DNA of 64,000 bases from CBDDLD01 sp965230605 (GCA_965230605.1 CBDDLD010000004.1:2232001-2296000); one strand, 5' to 3'. Shown: positions 34,192-43,274, counted from the first letter of the stretch. Program-made: numbers and translations. Notes: a model not told the origin generated them from the letters alone.

Positions 34192-36057
34192 TTACATAAA
34201 TTTTTTTTCAATATCATCTACTCCTAACGTAATAAATGTCGTTTTATTCGTTGGCGACAACGATGGGTCTTTACAGGCAAACAAACTATCTAATAAATGC
34301 TGTTGCTCTTCTAGAGTTAATACCTGTCCCGTTTTAATAGATAAACTTTTTGCCATAGATTTGGCTAAAAGGTCTGCTGGACTAAAATTCTGATCCGGAA
34401 CATCGTGTTCCACATCACTTATCAGTTGTTCTAATACCATGCTCACTTCACTATCCGTAACCCCTACAGGAACTCCTGTAATTTCGAGCTCATCCTCTTT
34501 AATGTCAGAAAACACAAAACCTGTATGTTCTAATTCAGACTGCATTTGCTTAACGATGGCTAATTCTTGTGTTGAAAAGCTAAGCTTTAAAGGAAACAAT
34601 AGCTGTTGCGAAGTTGCTTCTTTAAGCGTTAGGTGTTTTAGGAAGCTTTCATATAACACACGTTGATGTGCGCGACTCTGATCTACTACCAGCATTCCCG
34701 ATTTGAGCGTACTTACAATATACTTTTGTTGTAATTGGAATGATATTCTAGATGTAGCGACATCCTTTTCACCTTCAGAGAACAAACGAGAGGTGACCTC
34801 ATCACTTTCAAAAGACACTTCACTGAAATCTTGCTGTAGTTCATCTGTATCTGATTTTAAATTGGTATACAAACTTTCCCATTGAGAAGGGGCTGCAGTC
34901 GATTTATGGTGTTGTGTTGTGTGCCTAGTAGCGGCTTCCCCCGATTCTTCTTTAAAAGGGTTAAACGTTCTGTCTACTTCAATAGTTGGTGTGACAGCAG
35001 TTTTATCTTTATAGTTATAGGGCGTGTCTAAGCTTGTACTACTCTCAAAATCTAAAACAGGTGCTATATTGAATTGTCCCAAACTGTGTTTCACTGCCGA
35101 TCTAATGATCGCATATAAGGTATGTTCATCATCAAACTTTATCTCTGTTTTTGTCGGATGAATATTGATATCTATGGTCTTTGGATCCACTTCTAGCTTT
35201 AAAAAATAACTGGGATGGTAGCCATCTTTTAATAACCCTTCAAAAGCTGAGTTTATCGCATGATTTAAGTATGGGCTTTTAATAAAGCGTTCATTCACAA
35301 AGAAGAACTGTTCCGATTTTGTCTTTCTGGAGTATTCTGGCTTTCCTACAAAACCTGATATGGTTAGTACTTCTGTTTCTTCCTCTACCGGAACCAGTTT
35401 CTCGTTGGTTTTAGCACCAAAAATATTGACAATACGCTGTCTGGCATTGGATTTTGGGAGGCTAAACAACTCGCTCCCATTATGATAAAAAGTAAATGTG
35501 ATATCAGCATGTGATAGCGCAACACGATGAAACTCATCAACAATATGTCGCTGTTCTACATTGTTAGATTTTAAGAAATTACGTCTGGCAGGGATATTAA
35601 AAAATAGGTTTTTAACCGCCACTGAAGTGCCTTTTGGTGTCACTATAGCATCTTGAGATTTTACTTTACTGCCTTCAATTATAATGCTTGTTCCCAGTTC
35701 TTCATCAGCAGACTTAGTCTTTAATTCCACATGAGCAATCGCTGCAATACTTGCTAGTGCTTCTCCTCTAAACCCTTTTGTATCTAACTGAAACAAGTCA
35801 TCAGCAGATGTAATTTTAGATGTTGCATGACGTTCAAAGCTTAACCGTGCATCGGTAGGACTCATCCCCTTACCGTCGTCTATAACCTGAATAAGCGTCT
35901 TACCAGCATCTTTAACAATAAGCTTGATCTCAGAAGCTCCGGCATCGATTGCATTTTCTAATAACTCTTTGACTACTGAAGCAGGACGTTGAACAACTTC
36001 ACCTGCTGCAATCTGATTGGCTACATGGTCAGGTAGTAATTGAATAATATCAGCCAT
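34192..36057 (-). CDS. mutL: DNA mismatch repair protein MutL
   Basis: A 621-residue GHKL ATPase of mismatch repair. N-terminal domain: IAAGEVVQRPASVVKELLEN, ENAIDAGASE, DDGKGM, TSKI, TKGFRGEALASIAA and GTSVAVKNLFFNIPARRNFL. The middle (about 330-430) is a linker without conserved motifs, and 435-615 is the dimerisation domain. The C-terminal endonuclease motif DQHAxxE is not present: the equivalent is VVDQSRAHQRVLYESFL, so it lacks the usual Glu/Ala arrangement. It couples MutS to strand removal. Confidence 0.96.
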   Translation of the reverse strand: MADIIQLLPDHVANQIAAGEVVQRPASVVKELLENAIDAGASEIKLIVKDAGKTLIQVIDDGKGMSPTDARLSFERHATSKITSADDLFQLDTKGFRGEALASIAAIAHVELKTKSADEELGTSIIIEGSKVKSQDAIVTPKGTSVAVKNLFFNIPARRNFLKSNNVEQRHIVDEFHRVALSHADITFTFYHNGSELFSLPKSNARQRIVNIFGAKTNEKLVPVEEETEVLTISGFVGKPEYSRKTKSEQFFFVNERFIKSPYLNHAINSAFEGLLKDGYHPSYFLKLEVDPKTIDINIHPTKTEIKFDDEHTLYAIIRSAVKHSLGQFNIAPVLDFESSTSLDTPYNYKDKTAVTPTIEVDRTFNPFKEESGEAATRHTTQHHKSTAAPSQWESLYTNLKSDTDELQQDFSEVSFESDEVTSRLFSEGEKDVATSRISFQLQQKYIVSTLKSGMLVVDQSRAHQRVLYESFLKHLTLKEATSQQLLFPLKLSFSTQELAIVKQMQSELEHTGFVFSDIKEDELEITGVPVGVTDSEVSMVLEQLISDVEHDVPDQNFSPADLLAKSMAKSLSIKTGQVLTLEEQQHLLDSLFACKDPSLSPTNKTTFITLGVDDIEKKFM

Positions 36058-36341
36058 TAACTAGAGGGAAAGAAGATAGACAAATCAAACTCAATGAGTA
36101 TCAAAAATATTAGGATTAAAGCAGCTACGATGATTAACACACGTCTGTTGGAATTACTATCATGGTTGTATTTGTAATCATCCATAGCGGCATTAAATTT
36201 TCCCTTGAGTCCTTTAGGTGGTCCTACAGTAGTTCTAAATTCATCAAACTTATGCTTCACTTCATAGGGGTTACCTTCCCCTTTATAATATCGAGGTGTA
36301 TAACTATACCTCTTATTTTTCTTTAGCTTGAAAAGTCCCAT
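36057..36341 (-). CDS. Small conserved membrane protein
   Basis: A 94-residue protein: basic N-terminus with KKNKRYSYTPRYYKGEGNPY and KFDEFRTTVGPPKGLKGKF, then one C-terminal membrane segment (VLIIVAALILIFLILIEF, about residues 69-86). Its N-terminal motif is shared with the next 70-residue protein (KRFNYKPRFQDG), so the two are paralogues. It overlaps the mutL start by 1 bp. Sometimes labelled riboflavin-synthase-beta-like only because of ribH nearby; nothing in the sequence supports that. Confidence 0.75.
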   Translation of the reverse strand: MGLFKLKKNKRYSYTPRYYKGEGNPYEVKHKFDEFRTTVGPPKGLKGKFNAAMDDYKYNHDSNSNRRVLIIVAALILIFLILIEFDLSIFFPSS

Positions 36342-36352
36342 ATCCTATCTAA

Positions 36353-36565
36353 TTATTCATAACTCTTTAAGATGTACATCAGCAACAACATCACAATTAG
36401 CATTAATAACAATCTGGGTAATGTAGCGTACAATCTGCCTCTGTTTTTTGAGGACTCTCGTGTATGTCTCCACTTGGTTTCAAAATCATCATCAAGAGAG
36501 GTATCTTTACCATCTTGAAAACGAGGCTTGTAATTAAAACGTTTATGCTTTCGTTGCTTAAACAA
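36353..36565 (-). CDS. Small conserved membrane protein, paralogue of its neighbour
   Basis: A 70-residue protein with the basic aromatic motif KHKRFNYKPRFQDGKD near the N-terminus and one C-terminal membrane helix (LLLMLIVMLLLMYIL). It resembles the 94-residue protein encoded 11 bp downstream (KNKRYSYTPRYYKGEG). Both precede mutL on the minus strand. Function unknown; the shared motif suggests a cytoplasmic face interaction with a partner. Confidence 0.7.
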   Translation of the reverse strand: MFKQRKHKRFNYKPRFQDGKDTSLDDDFETKWRHTRESSKNRGRLYATLPRLLLMLIVMLLLMYILKSYE

Positions 36566-36706
36566 AACTCTACTTTAAGATTAGACTTTGCTCTATCTCA
36601 AATGTACTTAAATTACAAGGAACTCTTGCCTTGCAACTCCTAAAAATTGTTAACAAAAAGTTTGCCAAATCACCATATGGCAGTTCTATAAAAAGAAAAA
36701 ATATAG

Positions 36707-37189
36707 TTATAGCGATCTTAGGTGAGCCATTTTAATAGCTGCAATGGCAGCTTCTACACCTTTATTTCCATGCTTGCCACCAGATCTGTCAATTGCTTGT
36801 TGCATGGTATTATCTGTAAGGACACAGAAAACAACCGGAGTATCGTGCATGACATTAAGATCTTTTATACCCTGTGACACGGCTTCACAGACAAAATCGA
36901 AATGCTTGGTCTCTCCTTGTATGACAGAACCTACTGCTATTATGGCATCAAATCCTTTGGTTTGCATTCGTTTGCAGCCATAGATAAGCTCATAACTCCC
37001 AGGGACATCCCATCGGACGATATTTTCAGAAGTAGCCCCACAATCTATTAGCGCTTCAACAGCACCTTTATATAGCCCTTCTGTTATGGTATCATTCCAT
37101 TCAGAAACAACAATCCCAAACCGATACTCACTCGCGTTTGGGATTTTAGATTTATCGTAATCGGATAAATTATGATTAACCGTAGCCAT
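36707..37189 (-). CDS. ribH: 6,7-dimethyl-8-ribityllumazine synthase
   Basis: Condenses 5-amino-6-ribitylaminouracil with dihydroxybutanone phosphate in riboflavin synthesis. The 160-residue protein has FGIVVSEWNDTITEGLYKGA, WDVPGSYELIYGCKRM, the conserved AVGSVIQGETKHFDFVCEAV and PVVFCVLTDNTMQQAIDRSG followed by GKHGNKG. Normal length for a capsid-forming RibH. It starts 3 bp after the TPR protein gene on the minus strand. I saw no FMN riboswitch. After its stop, TGCCA and TGGCA (10-nt loop) form a weak terminator-like hairpin. Confidence 0.96.
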   Translation of the reverse strand: MATVNHNLSDYDKSKIPNASEYRFGIVVSEWNDTITEGLYKGAVEALIDCGATSENIVRWDVPGSYELIYGCKRMQTKGFDAIIAVGSVIQGETKHFDFVCEAVSQGIKDLNVMHDTPVVFCVLTDNTMQQAIDRSGGKHGNKGVEAAIAAIKMAHLRSL

Positions 37190-37192
37190 AAT

Positions 37193-37957
37193 TTATAGAC
37201 TTGCTTCTGCCTTTCCTATAAGTACATCTACCTGAGCTGCCTCTGTAGACTTAGAAAATTCAGTTTTTATACGTTTCAAATAAGTAAGTGCCTTTGTATT
37301 GTCGCCTGTGCTCATTAACACTCTAGCTGCTTTAAGCAGATACATTGGTGTTGTAAAGTCATTTGCATTAGCTTTTATAGCTTTCTCATAATACTCGATA
37401 GCATCAGACGGTTGATTTAATTGAATAAAAGCATCACCTATACCTCCTTTTGCAATAGCAGATAACATTTTGTCATCACTTTTAAATTCACTTAAATACT
37501 CGATAGCATTCTGGTAATCGTTCATATTTAAGTAAGCCATACCAGCGTAATAACGTGCCATATTTCCTGCAGGTGTACCTCCATACTCACTGATGATATC
37601 TAACATACCATACTTACCTTCACCACCATTTAATGACAAATTGAAAAGAGAATCCTTTTCAACACTATTTAATGCTTCATCAAAATATTTCTGAGCTGTA
37701 TACATTTCATTCATTGCGTCTTTTGCATTTGGCTCAGCGATATATTTATTATATCCCATATAACCTAGCACTACTACAGCAATTCCAGCTATAACACCAA
37801 AAATGATGTTTTGGTTTTTCACAACCCATTCCTCGGTCTTAGAAGCTTTCTCATCTAGGGTGTTAAATACCTCAGCTGTTGTTGAGTTTTCCTCAATAGC
37901 TTCAACCTTTTCCTTCTTCGTTTTAGGTTTGTATCCTCTTTTCTTATACGTTGCCAT
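37193..37957 (-). CDS. YfgM-like TPR membrane protein
   Basis: A 254-residue protein: charged N-terminus, one membrane segment (IIFGVIAGIAVVVLGYMGYN, about residues 52-70), then periplasmic tetratricopeptide repeats (MARYYAGMAYLNMNDYQNAI, GGIGDAFIQLNQPSDAIEYY, LLKAARVLMSTGDNTKALTY). The architecture matches YfgM/Tol-Pal-type ancillary chaperone proteins. A TATTTTTG -7 box lies on the minus strand at 37978-37985, 20 bp before the ATG. Cotranscribed with ribH. Confidence 0.85.
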   Translation of the reverse strand: MATYKKRGYKPKTKKEKVEAIEENSTTAEVFNTLDEKASKTEEWVVKNQNIIFGVIAGIAVVVLGYMGYNKYIAEPNAKDAMNEMYTAQKYFDEALNSVEKDSLFNLSLNGGEGKYGMLDIISEYGGTPAGNMARYYAGMAYLNMNDYQNAIEYLSEFKSDDKMLSAIAKGGIGDAFIQLNQPSDAIEYYEKAIKANANDFTTPMYLLKAARVLMSTGDNTKALTYLKRIKTEFSKSTEAAQVDVLIGKAEASL

Positions 37958-38093
37958 ACGTTTTCAATTTGTGCCCGCAAAAATAAAATTTTTATTGGTA
38001 ATTAAAAGGGTATTTATTTGTTATTTTTGGATAATTTGCGCAAGATTTCACGATTTGGGCACTCATTTAAATTAAGTTTTCAGGTCAGTTTTT

Positions 38094-39173
38094 ATGATTC
38101 TTAACACCCTATCCTTAATTAATTACAAAAATTTTGAAAGTCAGGTTTTCGAATTTGACACCAAGATTAACTGCTTTGTTGGGGCTAATGGTATCGGGAA
38201 AACTAATGTTTTAGATGCTATCTATCACCTCGCTTTCGGCAAAAGTTACTTTAATCCTATAGCATTGCAGAACATAAAGCATGGGGAAGATTTCTTTGTC
38301 GTTGACGGCAGCTTTACTAAGAGTGATCGCACTGAAAAAATCATAGTCTCTCTAAAACGCGGACAAAAAAAAGTTATCAAACGTAATGGTAAAGCCTATG
38401 AAAAATTTAGTGAGCACATTGGTTTTATACCGTTAGTCATTATATCACCCGCTGACCGTGATCTCATTATAGAAGGAAGTGATATCCGCAGAAAATTCAT
38501 TGACAGTGTTATTTCACAAAGTGATAAACAATACTTGAGTGACCTTATTAACTATAATAAGGTGTTATCACAACGCAATGCCCTACTCAAGTATTTTGCT
38601 CTAAATAATACATTTAATGCTGAAACATTAGGGGTTTACAATCAACAATTACAAATGTACGGTAAGCCTATTTTTGAAAAACGCGATGCTTTTTTACAAA
38701 CGTTTATCCCTATTTTCAAAAAACGCTATTCAGTAATAAGCGATGACAAAGAAGATGTTCACATCAATTACAAAAGTGACTTATTTAATGATAGTCTCGA
38801 TAAGCTTTTTGAACAGCATCTTAATAAAGACAAAGCATTACAATATACCAGTGTTGGGATTCATAAAGATGATCTAAATTTTATGATTGGTGGATTCCCT
38901 GTCAAAAAATTTGGCAGTCAAGGGCAGCAAAAATCCTTCTTAGTAGCTTTAAAATTAGCTCAGTTTGATTTTATTAAAGCTCAAAGTGGTGTTCACCCAA
39001 TCTTATTGCTAGATGATGTTTTTGATAAACTTGATGAAAATCGTGTAGCTCAAATTATAACTCTGGTCGATGATGAAAATTTTGGACAGTTATTTATTAG
39101 TGACACCCATCCGGAACGTACAGAGTCTGTTATAAAACAAATTCATCAATCCTATAAAATATTTAAGCTATGA
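38094..39173 (+). CDS. recF: DNA replication and repair protein RecF
   Basis: A 359-residue SMC-like ATPase that loads RecA at gapped DNA with RecO and RecR. It begins LNTLSLINYKNFESQ, has Walker A GANGIGKT (residues 31-38), AFGKSYF, IGFIPLVIISPADRDLI, the signature FGSQGQQKSFLVALKLAQ, Walker B PILLLDDVFDKLDENR and the D-loop DTHPER. It is divergent from the TPR gene with 136 bp between them. It overlaps the next gene by 4 bp. Confidence 0.96.
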   Translation: MILNTLSLINYKNFESQVFEFDTKINCFVGANGIGKTNVLDAIYHLAFGKSYFNPIALQNIKHGEDFFVVDGSFTKSDRTEKIIVSLKRGQKKVIKRNGKAYEKFSEHIGFIPLVIISPADRDLIIEGSDIRRKFIDSVISQSDKQYLSDLINYNKVLSQRNALLKYFALNNTFNAETLGVYNQQLQMYGKPIFEKRDAFLQTFIPIFKKRYSVISDDKEDVHINYKSDLFNDSLDKLFEQHLNKDKALQYTSVGIHKDDLNFMIGGFPVKKFGSQGQQKSFLVALKLAQFDFIKAQSGVHPILLLDDVFDKLDENRVAQIITLVDDENFGQLFISDTHPERTESVIKQIHQSYKIFKL

Positions 39174-39598
39174 GAAAGTGTTGCACTATTTTAATCTTAT
39201 GTCTTCTGGTAGCTGGTTGTACTAAAGACCCTAATGTTTTAGTGCCGCATGTAAGTGGGTATTGGGAGATACAAGAGGTAACCTTAGCTTCCGGAGAGAA
39301 GAAAGTTTATCAATTTAATCAAACAATTGATTATATTATAATTGATAGTAGTTTGAATGGGTTTCGGAAAAAGTTAAAGCCAGGATTTAACAATACCTAT
39401 ACTACCTCTAAAGATGTTGAGACTATTGAAGCACGAATTGAAAATGACAGTTTAAACCTATATTACAAAACCCTTTATGCAACATGGAAAGAAACTGTTC
39501 TTAACGCTGATGAAGGCAACCTTACTATTATTAACCAAAATAAAGACGTATACTTATACAAGCGATACCAATCGCTAACCCTAGACATTGAAGAGTAG
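39170..39598 (+). CDS. Small lipoprotein downstream of recF
   Basis: A 142-residue lipoprotein (lipobox LLVAGC, Cys16). The body is beta-rich (SGYWEIQEVTLASGEKKVYQ, NLTIINQNKDVYLYKRYQ) and looks like the lipocalin-like fold of other flavobacterial lipoproteins. It is coupled to recF by a 4-bp overlap and is 3 bp before the DUF721 gene, an order I recall as usual in Flavobacteriia. Function unknown. Confidence 0.82.
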   Translation: MRKCCTILILCLLVAGCTKDPNVLVPHVSGYWEIQEVTLASGEKKVYQFNQTIDYIIIDSSLNGFRKKLKPGFNNTYTTSKDVETIEARIENDSLNLYYKTLYATWKETVLNADEGNLTIINQNKDVYLYKRYQSLTLDIEE

Positions 39599-39601
39599 AC
39601 C

Positions 39602-39898
39602 ATGGCAAAACGCAATAATGAACATAGTCCCATTGAAGATATTTTAAAGGAGTTTGTAGAAACAAACAACCTTCAAGGCGGCTTGGATAAGGTTAATGTA
39701 AGAGAGGCATGGAGTAATCTTATGGGTAATGGCGTCAACAATTACACTACTGCTATAGAATTAAAGCATGAGACGTTGTATGTGCAACTTAGTTCGAGTG
39801 TACTTAGAGAAGAACTGGGTTATGGTAAAGAGAAGATTATCACAATGCTTAATGAGGCTATAGGTAAAGAGCTGATTAAGAAGTTAGTGCTTCGCTAG
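39602..39898 (+). CDS. DUF721 protein
   Basis: A 98-residue DUF721 (DciA-like) protein: SPIEDILKEFVETNNLQGGL, VNVREAWSNLMGNGVNNYT, and TLYVQLSSSVLREELGYGKE. DUF721 includes DciA, the bacterial replicative helicase loader, whose KH-like domain this resembles; the short flavobacterial form is only the core domain. It is next to recF, a replication and repair context that fits. Direct helicase loading here is inferred. Confidence 0.85.
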   Translation: MAKRNNEHSPIEDILKEFVETNNLQGGLDKVNVREAWSNLMGNGVNNYTTAIELKHETLYVQLSSSVLREELGYGKEKIITMLNEAIGKELIKKLVLR

Positions 39899-39930
39899 GT
39901 TTTTAGTATCTCTTTCTTAAAAATATAATA

Positions 39931-39960
39931 AAAAACGCAACCATTTCTGGTTGCGTTTCT
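39931..39960. terminator. Bidirectional terminator between DUF721 and ndk
   Basis: AAACGCAACCA (39933-39943) pairs perfectly with TGGTTGCGTTT (39948-39958) over a 4-nt loop. A-runs on the left and T-runs on the right let it work for both convergent genes, which end at 39898 and 39987. One of the strongest terminators in the window. Confidence 0.9.
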
Positions 39961-39986
39961 ATATATTAACTTAATATCTTTCTTTT

Positions 39987-40406
39987 TTAGAATTGCTCTC
40001 TACCTGAGAAGTGGAATGCACCTTCAATAGCAGCGTTTTCGTCACTATCACTACCATGCACTGCATTTTCACCAATAGATGCTGCATATAATTTACGGAT
40101 TGTTCCCTCAGCAGCTTCAGCAGGATTTGTAGCACCAATTAAAGTTCTAAAATCTTCAACAGCATTGTCTTTTTCTAGTATAGCTGCTACAATAGGACCT
40201 CTGGTCATATATTCTACTAACTCACCAAAAAATGGACGTTCTTTATGAATTGCATAAAACGTTTCAGCATCTGCTTTAGTCATCTGCGTTAATTTCATTG
40301 CAACGATTCTGAATCCTGAAGCAGTAATTTTTTCTATAATTGCGCCAATGTGTCCTTTTTCAACAGCATCTGGCTTAAGCATTGTAAATGTTCTATTAGT
40401 TGCCAT
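39987..40406 (-). CDS. ndk: Nucleoside-diphosphate kinase
   Basis: Transfers the gamma-phosphate from ATP to nucleoside diphosphates through a phospho-histidine. The 139-residue protein has FTMLKPDAVEKGHIGAIIEK, the KERPFFGELVEYMTRGPIVA region, RTLIGATNPAEAAEGTIRKL and the active-site NAVHGSDSDENA (His of the NAVHGSDS motif). Normal length. A promoter is recognisable just upstream. Confidence 0.97.
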   Translation of the reverse strand: MATNRTFTMLKPDAVEKGHIGAIIEKITASGFRIVAMKLTQMTKADAETFYAIHKERPFFGELVEYMTRGPIVAAILEKDNAVEDFRTLIGATNPAEAAEGTIRKLYAASIGENAVHGSDSDENAAIEGAFHFSGREQF

Positions 40407-40426
40407 ATTATTTTTTTAATGTCGTG

Positions 40427-40456
40427 CAAAAGTAATGCATTTCTTTAATAAATCAA
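40427..40456 (-). promoter_or_regulatory. Promoter of ndk
   Basis: On the minus strand TTG (40456-40454) is followed after 19 bp by TACTTTTG (40434-40427), a full match to TTG / TAnnTTTG. The -7 box lies 20 bp before the ndk ATG at 40406. Confidence 0.68.
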
Positions 40457-40493
40457 CCTTAGTAGATATTAAAAAATTGTATCTTCGTACGCC

Positions 40494-41510
40494 ATGACAA
40501 AAGACAATATTTCAGCTGTAAAAACACTATTAGAGACACCCAAAGCTTGTGTCATAGTACCTCATAAAAATCCTGATGGTGATGCTATAGGCTCCACATT
40601 AGGGTTATACCATTATTTAAAATTATTAAATCATGATGCTAAAGTTATAGCGCCTAATGACTATCCGGACTTTTTAAAGTGGATGCCTAATGAGGATAGT
40701 GTTTTGAAATTTGAAAGCCAGCAAGAGGAATCTGAGGAATTGATAAACAATGCTGATGTTATTTTTACACTCGACTTTAATTCGTTGGCGCGCACCGGAG
40801 ATATGGAACCCCACTTAGAAGCATCTGATGGTATCAAAATAATGATAGATCATCATCAGCAACCTGATGATTATGCCACTTACATGTATTCTGATGCCAG
40901 TATGTCTTCAACCTCTGAAATGGTATATAATTTTATAGAGATGCTTGGAGATCTGGATAAGGTCAATGCTGATATAGCTACCTGTTTATATGTTGGCATT
41001 ATGACGGACACCGGTTCGTTCCGTTTTCCAGGAACAACCAGTAGAACACATCGGGTTGTTGCCGACCTAATTGATATGGGAGCTAATAATTCTGATATTC
41101 ATAATCAAGTATATGACAGAAACCGATATTCTAGACTACAGCTTTTAGGTAAAGCACTTCAAAATTTGAAACTTATCCCAGAATACAGAACAGCATATAT
41201 CACTCTATCACAATCTGAATTGGACGAGTTCGATTTCAAGAAAGGAGATACTGAAGGTGTTGTGAACTATGCATTATCTATTGATAATATCGTCCTAGCT
41301 GCAATATTTATTGAAAATACTCAAGAACAGATTATAAAGATTTCTTTAAGGAGTAAAGGGAGTTTCTCAGTTAATGAGTTTTCTAGAGCTCATTTTAATG
41401 GTGGTGGACATACTAATGCCGCCGGAGGAAGAACTGAAATGACTTTAGAGGAGACCGTTGATAAATTTATTAGTATATTACCCCAATATAAACAAGACCT
41501 CAGCTTATGA
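40494..41510 (+). CDS. DHH-family oligoribonuclease / pAp phosphatase (NrnA-like)
   Basis: A 338-residue DHH/DHHA1 phosphoesterase. Motifs: VPHKNPDGDAIGSTLGL (metal-binding DGD), VIFTLDFN, IMIDHHQQPDDYA (the DHH motif), MTDTGSFRFPGTT, and in the DHHA1 domain FNGGGHTNAAGG. NrnA-type enzymes degrade nanoRNA and 3'-phosphoadenosine phosphate. It starts a three-gene run with two peptidyl-prolyl isomerases (4-bp and 8-bp overlaps), as in other gliding Flavobacteriia. A TATCTTCG element at 40482-40489 may be the -7 box, close to the ATG. Confidence 0.92.
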   Translation: MTKDNISAVKTLLETPKACVIVPHKNPDGDAIGSTLGLYHYLKLLNHDAKVIAPNDYPDFLKWMPNEDSVLKFESQQEESEELINNADVIFTLDFNSLARTGDMEPHLEASDGIKIMIDHHQQPDDYATYMYSDASMSSTSEMVYNFIEMLGDLDKVNADIATCLYVGIMTDTGSFRFPGTTSRTHRVVADLIDMGANNSDIHNQVYDRNRYSRLQLLGKALQNLKLIPEYRTAYITLSQSELDEFDFKKGDTEGVVNYALSIDNIVLAAIFIENTQEQIIKISLRSKGSFSVNEFSRAHFNGGGHTNAAGGRTEMTLEETVDKFISILPQYKQDLSL

Positions 41511-42052
41511 AAAACGTATATATCGTTATACTTATGGTAATAAGTTTAGTAAGTTGCAAATCTCCTGAAGCCCGTCGCCCTGAATCTATAAAATCGGGGT
41601 CGTTTATAAAAGCTTCTGCCGAACGCAATAAAAAACTAAACGAGGCTGAATACGCCCAAATCCAAACCATTATAACTAAAAATCCGGAGATTGATTATCT
41701 CACTTCAGAAAACGGCTTTTGGTACTATTATAGAAGTCGGGTTGATCAGGATACCATTAAACCTCAGTTCGGAGACCTTGTCAATTTTGATTATAACGTC
41801 ACAGATTTAAATGGCAACACTATTTATTCGAAAGCGCAAATAGGCAATCAAAATTATGTGATGGAAAAGGAAGAACTTTTTACAGGGCTGCGTGAAGGCT
41901 TAAAGTTAATGAAACCGTCTGAAAAAGTCACTTTTATTTTTCCTTCTCAAGTGGCCTATGGCTACTATGGCGATGATAACAAAATTGGCACTAATATTCC
42001 TTTAATTTGTGAAGTAACCCTAAATACTATAACCCAAAATAACAATGATTAA
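41507..42052 (+). CDS. gldI: GldI-like FKBP-type peptidyl-prolyl isomerase lipoprotein
   Basis: A 181-residue lipoprotein (lipobox LVSC, Cys17) with an FKBP domain at about 75-175: PQFGDLVNFDYNVTDLNGNT, FTGLREGLKLMKPSEKVTFI, and YGYYGDDNKIGTNIPLICEV. It matches the gliding-motility-associated GldI family, a chaperone/isomerase in the periplasm needed for gliding-protein folding in Flavobacterium johnsoniae. It overlaps the nrnA-like gene by 4 bp and the next isomerase gene by 8 bp. GldI rather than a generic FKBP is inferred from the context. Confidence 0.82.
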   Translation: MKNVYIVILMVISLVSCKSPEARRPESIKSGSFIKASAERNKKLNEAEYAQIQTIITKNPEIDYLTSENGFWYYYRSRVDQDTIKPQFGDLVNFDYNVTDLNGNTIYSKAQIGNQNYVMEKEELFTGLREGLKLMKPSEKVTFIFPSQVAYGYYGDDNKIGTNIPLICEVTLNTITQNNND

Positions 42053-43274
42053 AAAAACATTTACATCTGCACTTATTCTGCTACTCTTTGTAGCCATGTC
42101 TTGTAAAGAACGCTATCCAGATTTAGAAGATGGCTTATATGCTGAGTTTGTAACCAATAAAGATACCATGGTTGCAAAATTATTTTACAAAGATGTTCCT
42201 GTAACGGTGGCAAATTTTGTAGCCTTAGCTGAAGGAGACCATCCATTAGTTAAAGATGAATTTAAAGGTAAAAAATATTATAACGGAATTATCTTCCATC
42301 GAGTAATGAATAATTTCATGATACAGGGAGGAGATCCAACAGGTACAGGCAGTGGTGACCCCGGATATAAGTTTGAAGATGAATTTAGACCGAATTTAAA
42401 GCATGACAAGCCTGGTATTTTATCTATGGCTAATTCTGGGCCTGCAACTAACGGTAGTCAATTCTTTATCACAGAAAAGCCTACACCTTGGTTAGATGCT
42501 TTTCAGCCCGATGGCAGCTTAAAGCAATGTAGTACTCAACCTGGTGGTAGTTGTCATACTGTATTTGGAGAATTAGTAAGTGGTTTAGATGTACAGGATG
42601 CTATTTCTAATGTTCAATTAGCGCCTGGTACAACAAAACCTGCAGAGGATGTTGTTATTCTAGAATTAAATATCATACGAAAAGGTACCGATGCCAAGAA
42701 CTTTAAAGCTGCAAAAGTTTTTAATGAAGAGCTTCCTAAAATTGCAGATCGTATGGAAGATGCTAAAAAAGAAGCCAAACGTTTAGCAGATGAAGCTCGT
42801 AAAGAGGAAGAGCGAAAAGTTCAGGATGCTAAGAATGAATTCCTTAAAAAGAATGAAGAAATTGAAGGGAGACGTAAAGAGTTCCCTACCGGATTGGCAA
42901 TGATCTACACGCACGAAGGTGACGGTGTAAAACCAAATTCTAGTCAGCGTGTTAAAATTGATTGTGCTGGTTATTTTGAAAGTGGTGAATTGTTCTGGAC
43001 CACATGGAAAGAGGTAGCAGAAAAGAATGAAAAATATGATAAAGCTCAGGATGATGCAGGTTACTATGCCCCTTTTACTATGCCATATAATGAGCAAGCA
43101 ACTTTGGTTGCCGGATTTAGAGAGGCCATGCTAAACATGAAGATTGGAGATAAAGCACGTGTGTTTATTCCACATTATTTAGGTTATGGAGAAACAGGAA
43201 GAGCACCTTTAATCCCACCTAGGACCAACCTTGTTTTCGATATCGAGCTTGTAGACATTGACAATGGTCAATAA
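42045..43274 (+). CDS. Cyclophilin-FKBP fusion peptidyl-prolyl isomerase lipoprotein
   Basis: A 409-residue lipoprotein (LLFVAMSC, Cys20) with two different isomerase domains. Residues 30-210 are a cyclophilin (DVPVTVANFVALAEGDHP, YYNGIIFHRVMNNFMIQGGD, SMANSGPATNGSQFFITEKP, FGELVSGLDVQDAISNVQ). A charged coiled coil follows (residues 220-275, MEDAKKEAKRLADEARKEEE), then an FKBP domain at about 290-405 (RVKIDCAGYFESGELFWTT, FREAMLNMKIGDKARVFIP, YLGYGETGRAPLIPPRTNLV). It acts on exported proteins, probably with the GldI-like protein encoded just upstream. Confidence 0.93.
   Translation: MIKKTFTSALILLLFVAMSCKERYPDLEDGLYAEFVTNKDTMVAKLFYKDVPVTVANFVALAEGDHPLVKDEFKGKKYYNGIIFHRVMNNFMIQGGDPTGTGSGDPGYKFEDEFRPNLKHDKPGILSMANSGPATNGSQFFITEKPTPWLDAFQPDGSLKQCSTQPGGSCHTVFGELVSGLDVQDAISNVQLAPGTTKPAEDVVILELNIIRKGTDAKNFKAAKVFNEELPKIADRMEDAKKEAKRLADEARKEEERKVQDAKNEFLKKNEEIEGRRKEFPTGLAMIYTHEGDGVKPNSSQRVKIDCAGYFESGELFWTTWKEVAEKNEKYDKAQDDAGYYAPFTMPYNEQATLVAGFREAMLNMKIGDKARVFIPHYLGYGETGRAPLIPPRTNLVFDIELVDIDNGQ

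Noticed and set aside
36660..36685. Strong terminator after ribH
   Set aside because: Only a five-base stem with a ten-base loop is visible, with a short T-run; too weak to list as a feature.
36566..36706. FMN riboswitch near ribH
   Set aside because: The gap lies downstream of ribH, not upstream, and holds only a weak hairpin; the upstream side is 3 bp from another gene.
39475..40406. Shadow open frames antisense to core genes such as 4332-4652, 13173-13427, 27420-27863 and 58612-59043
   Set aside because: They overlap well-supported genes on the other strand, have no recognisable domain and no promoter, so they are chance frames.
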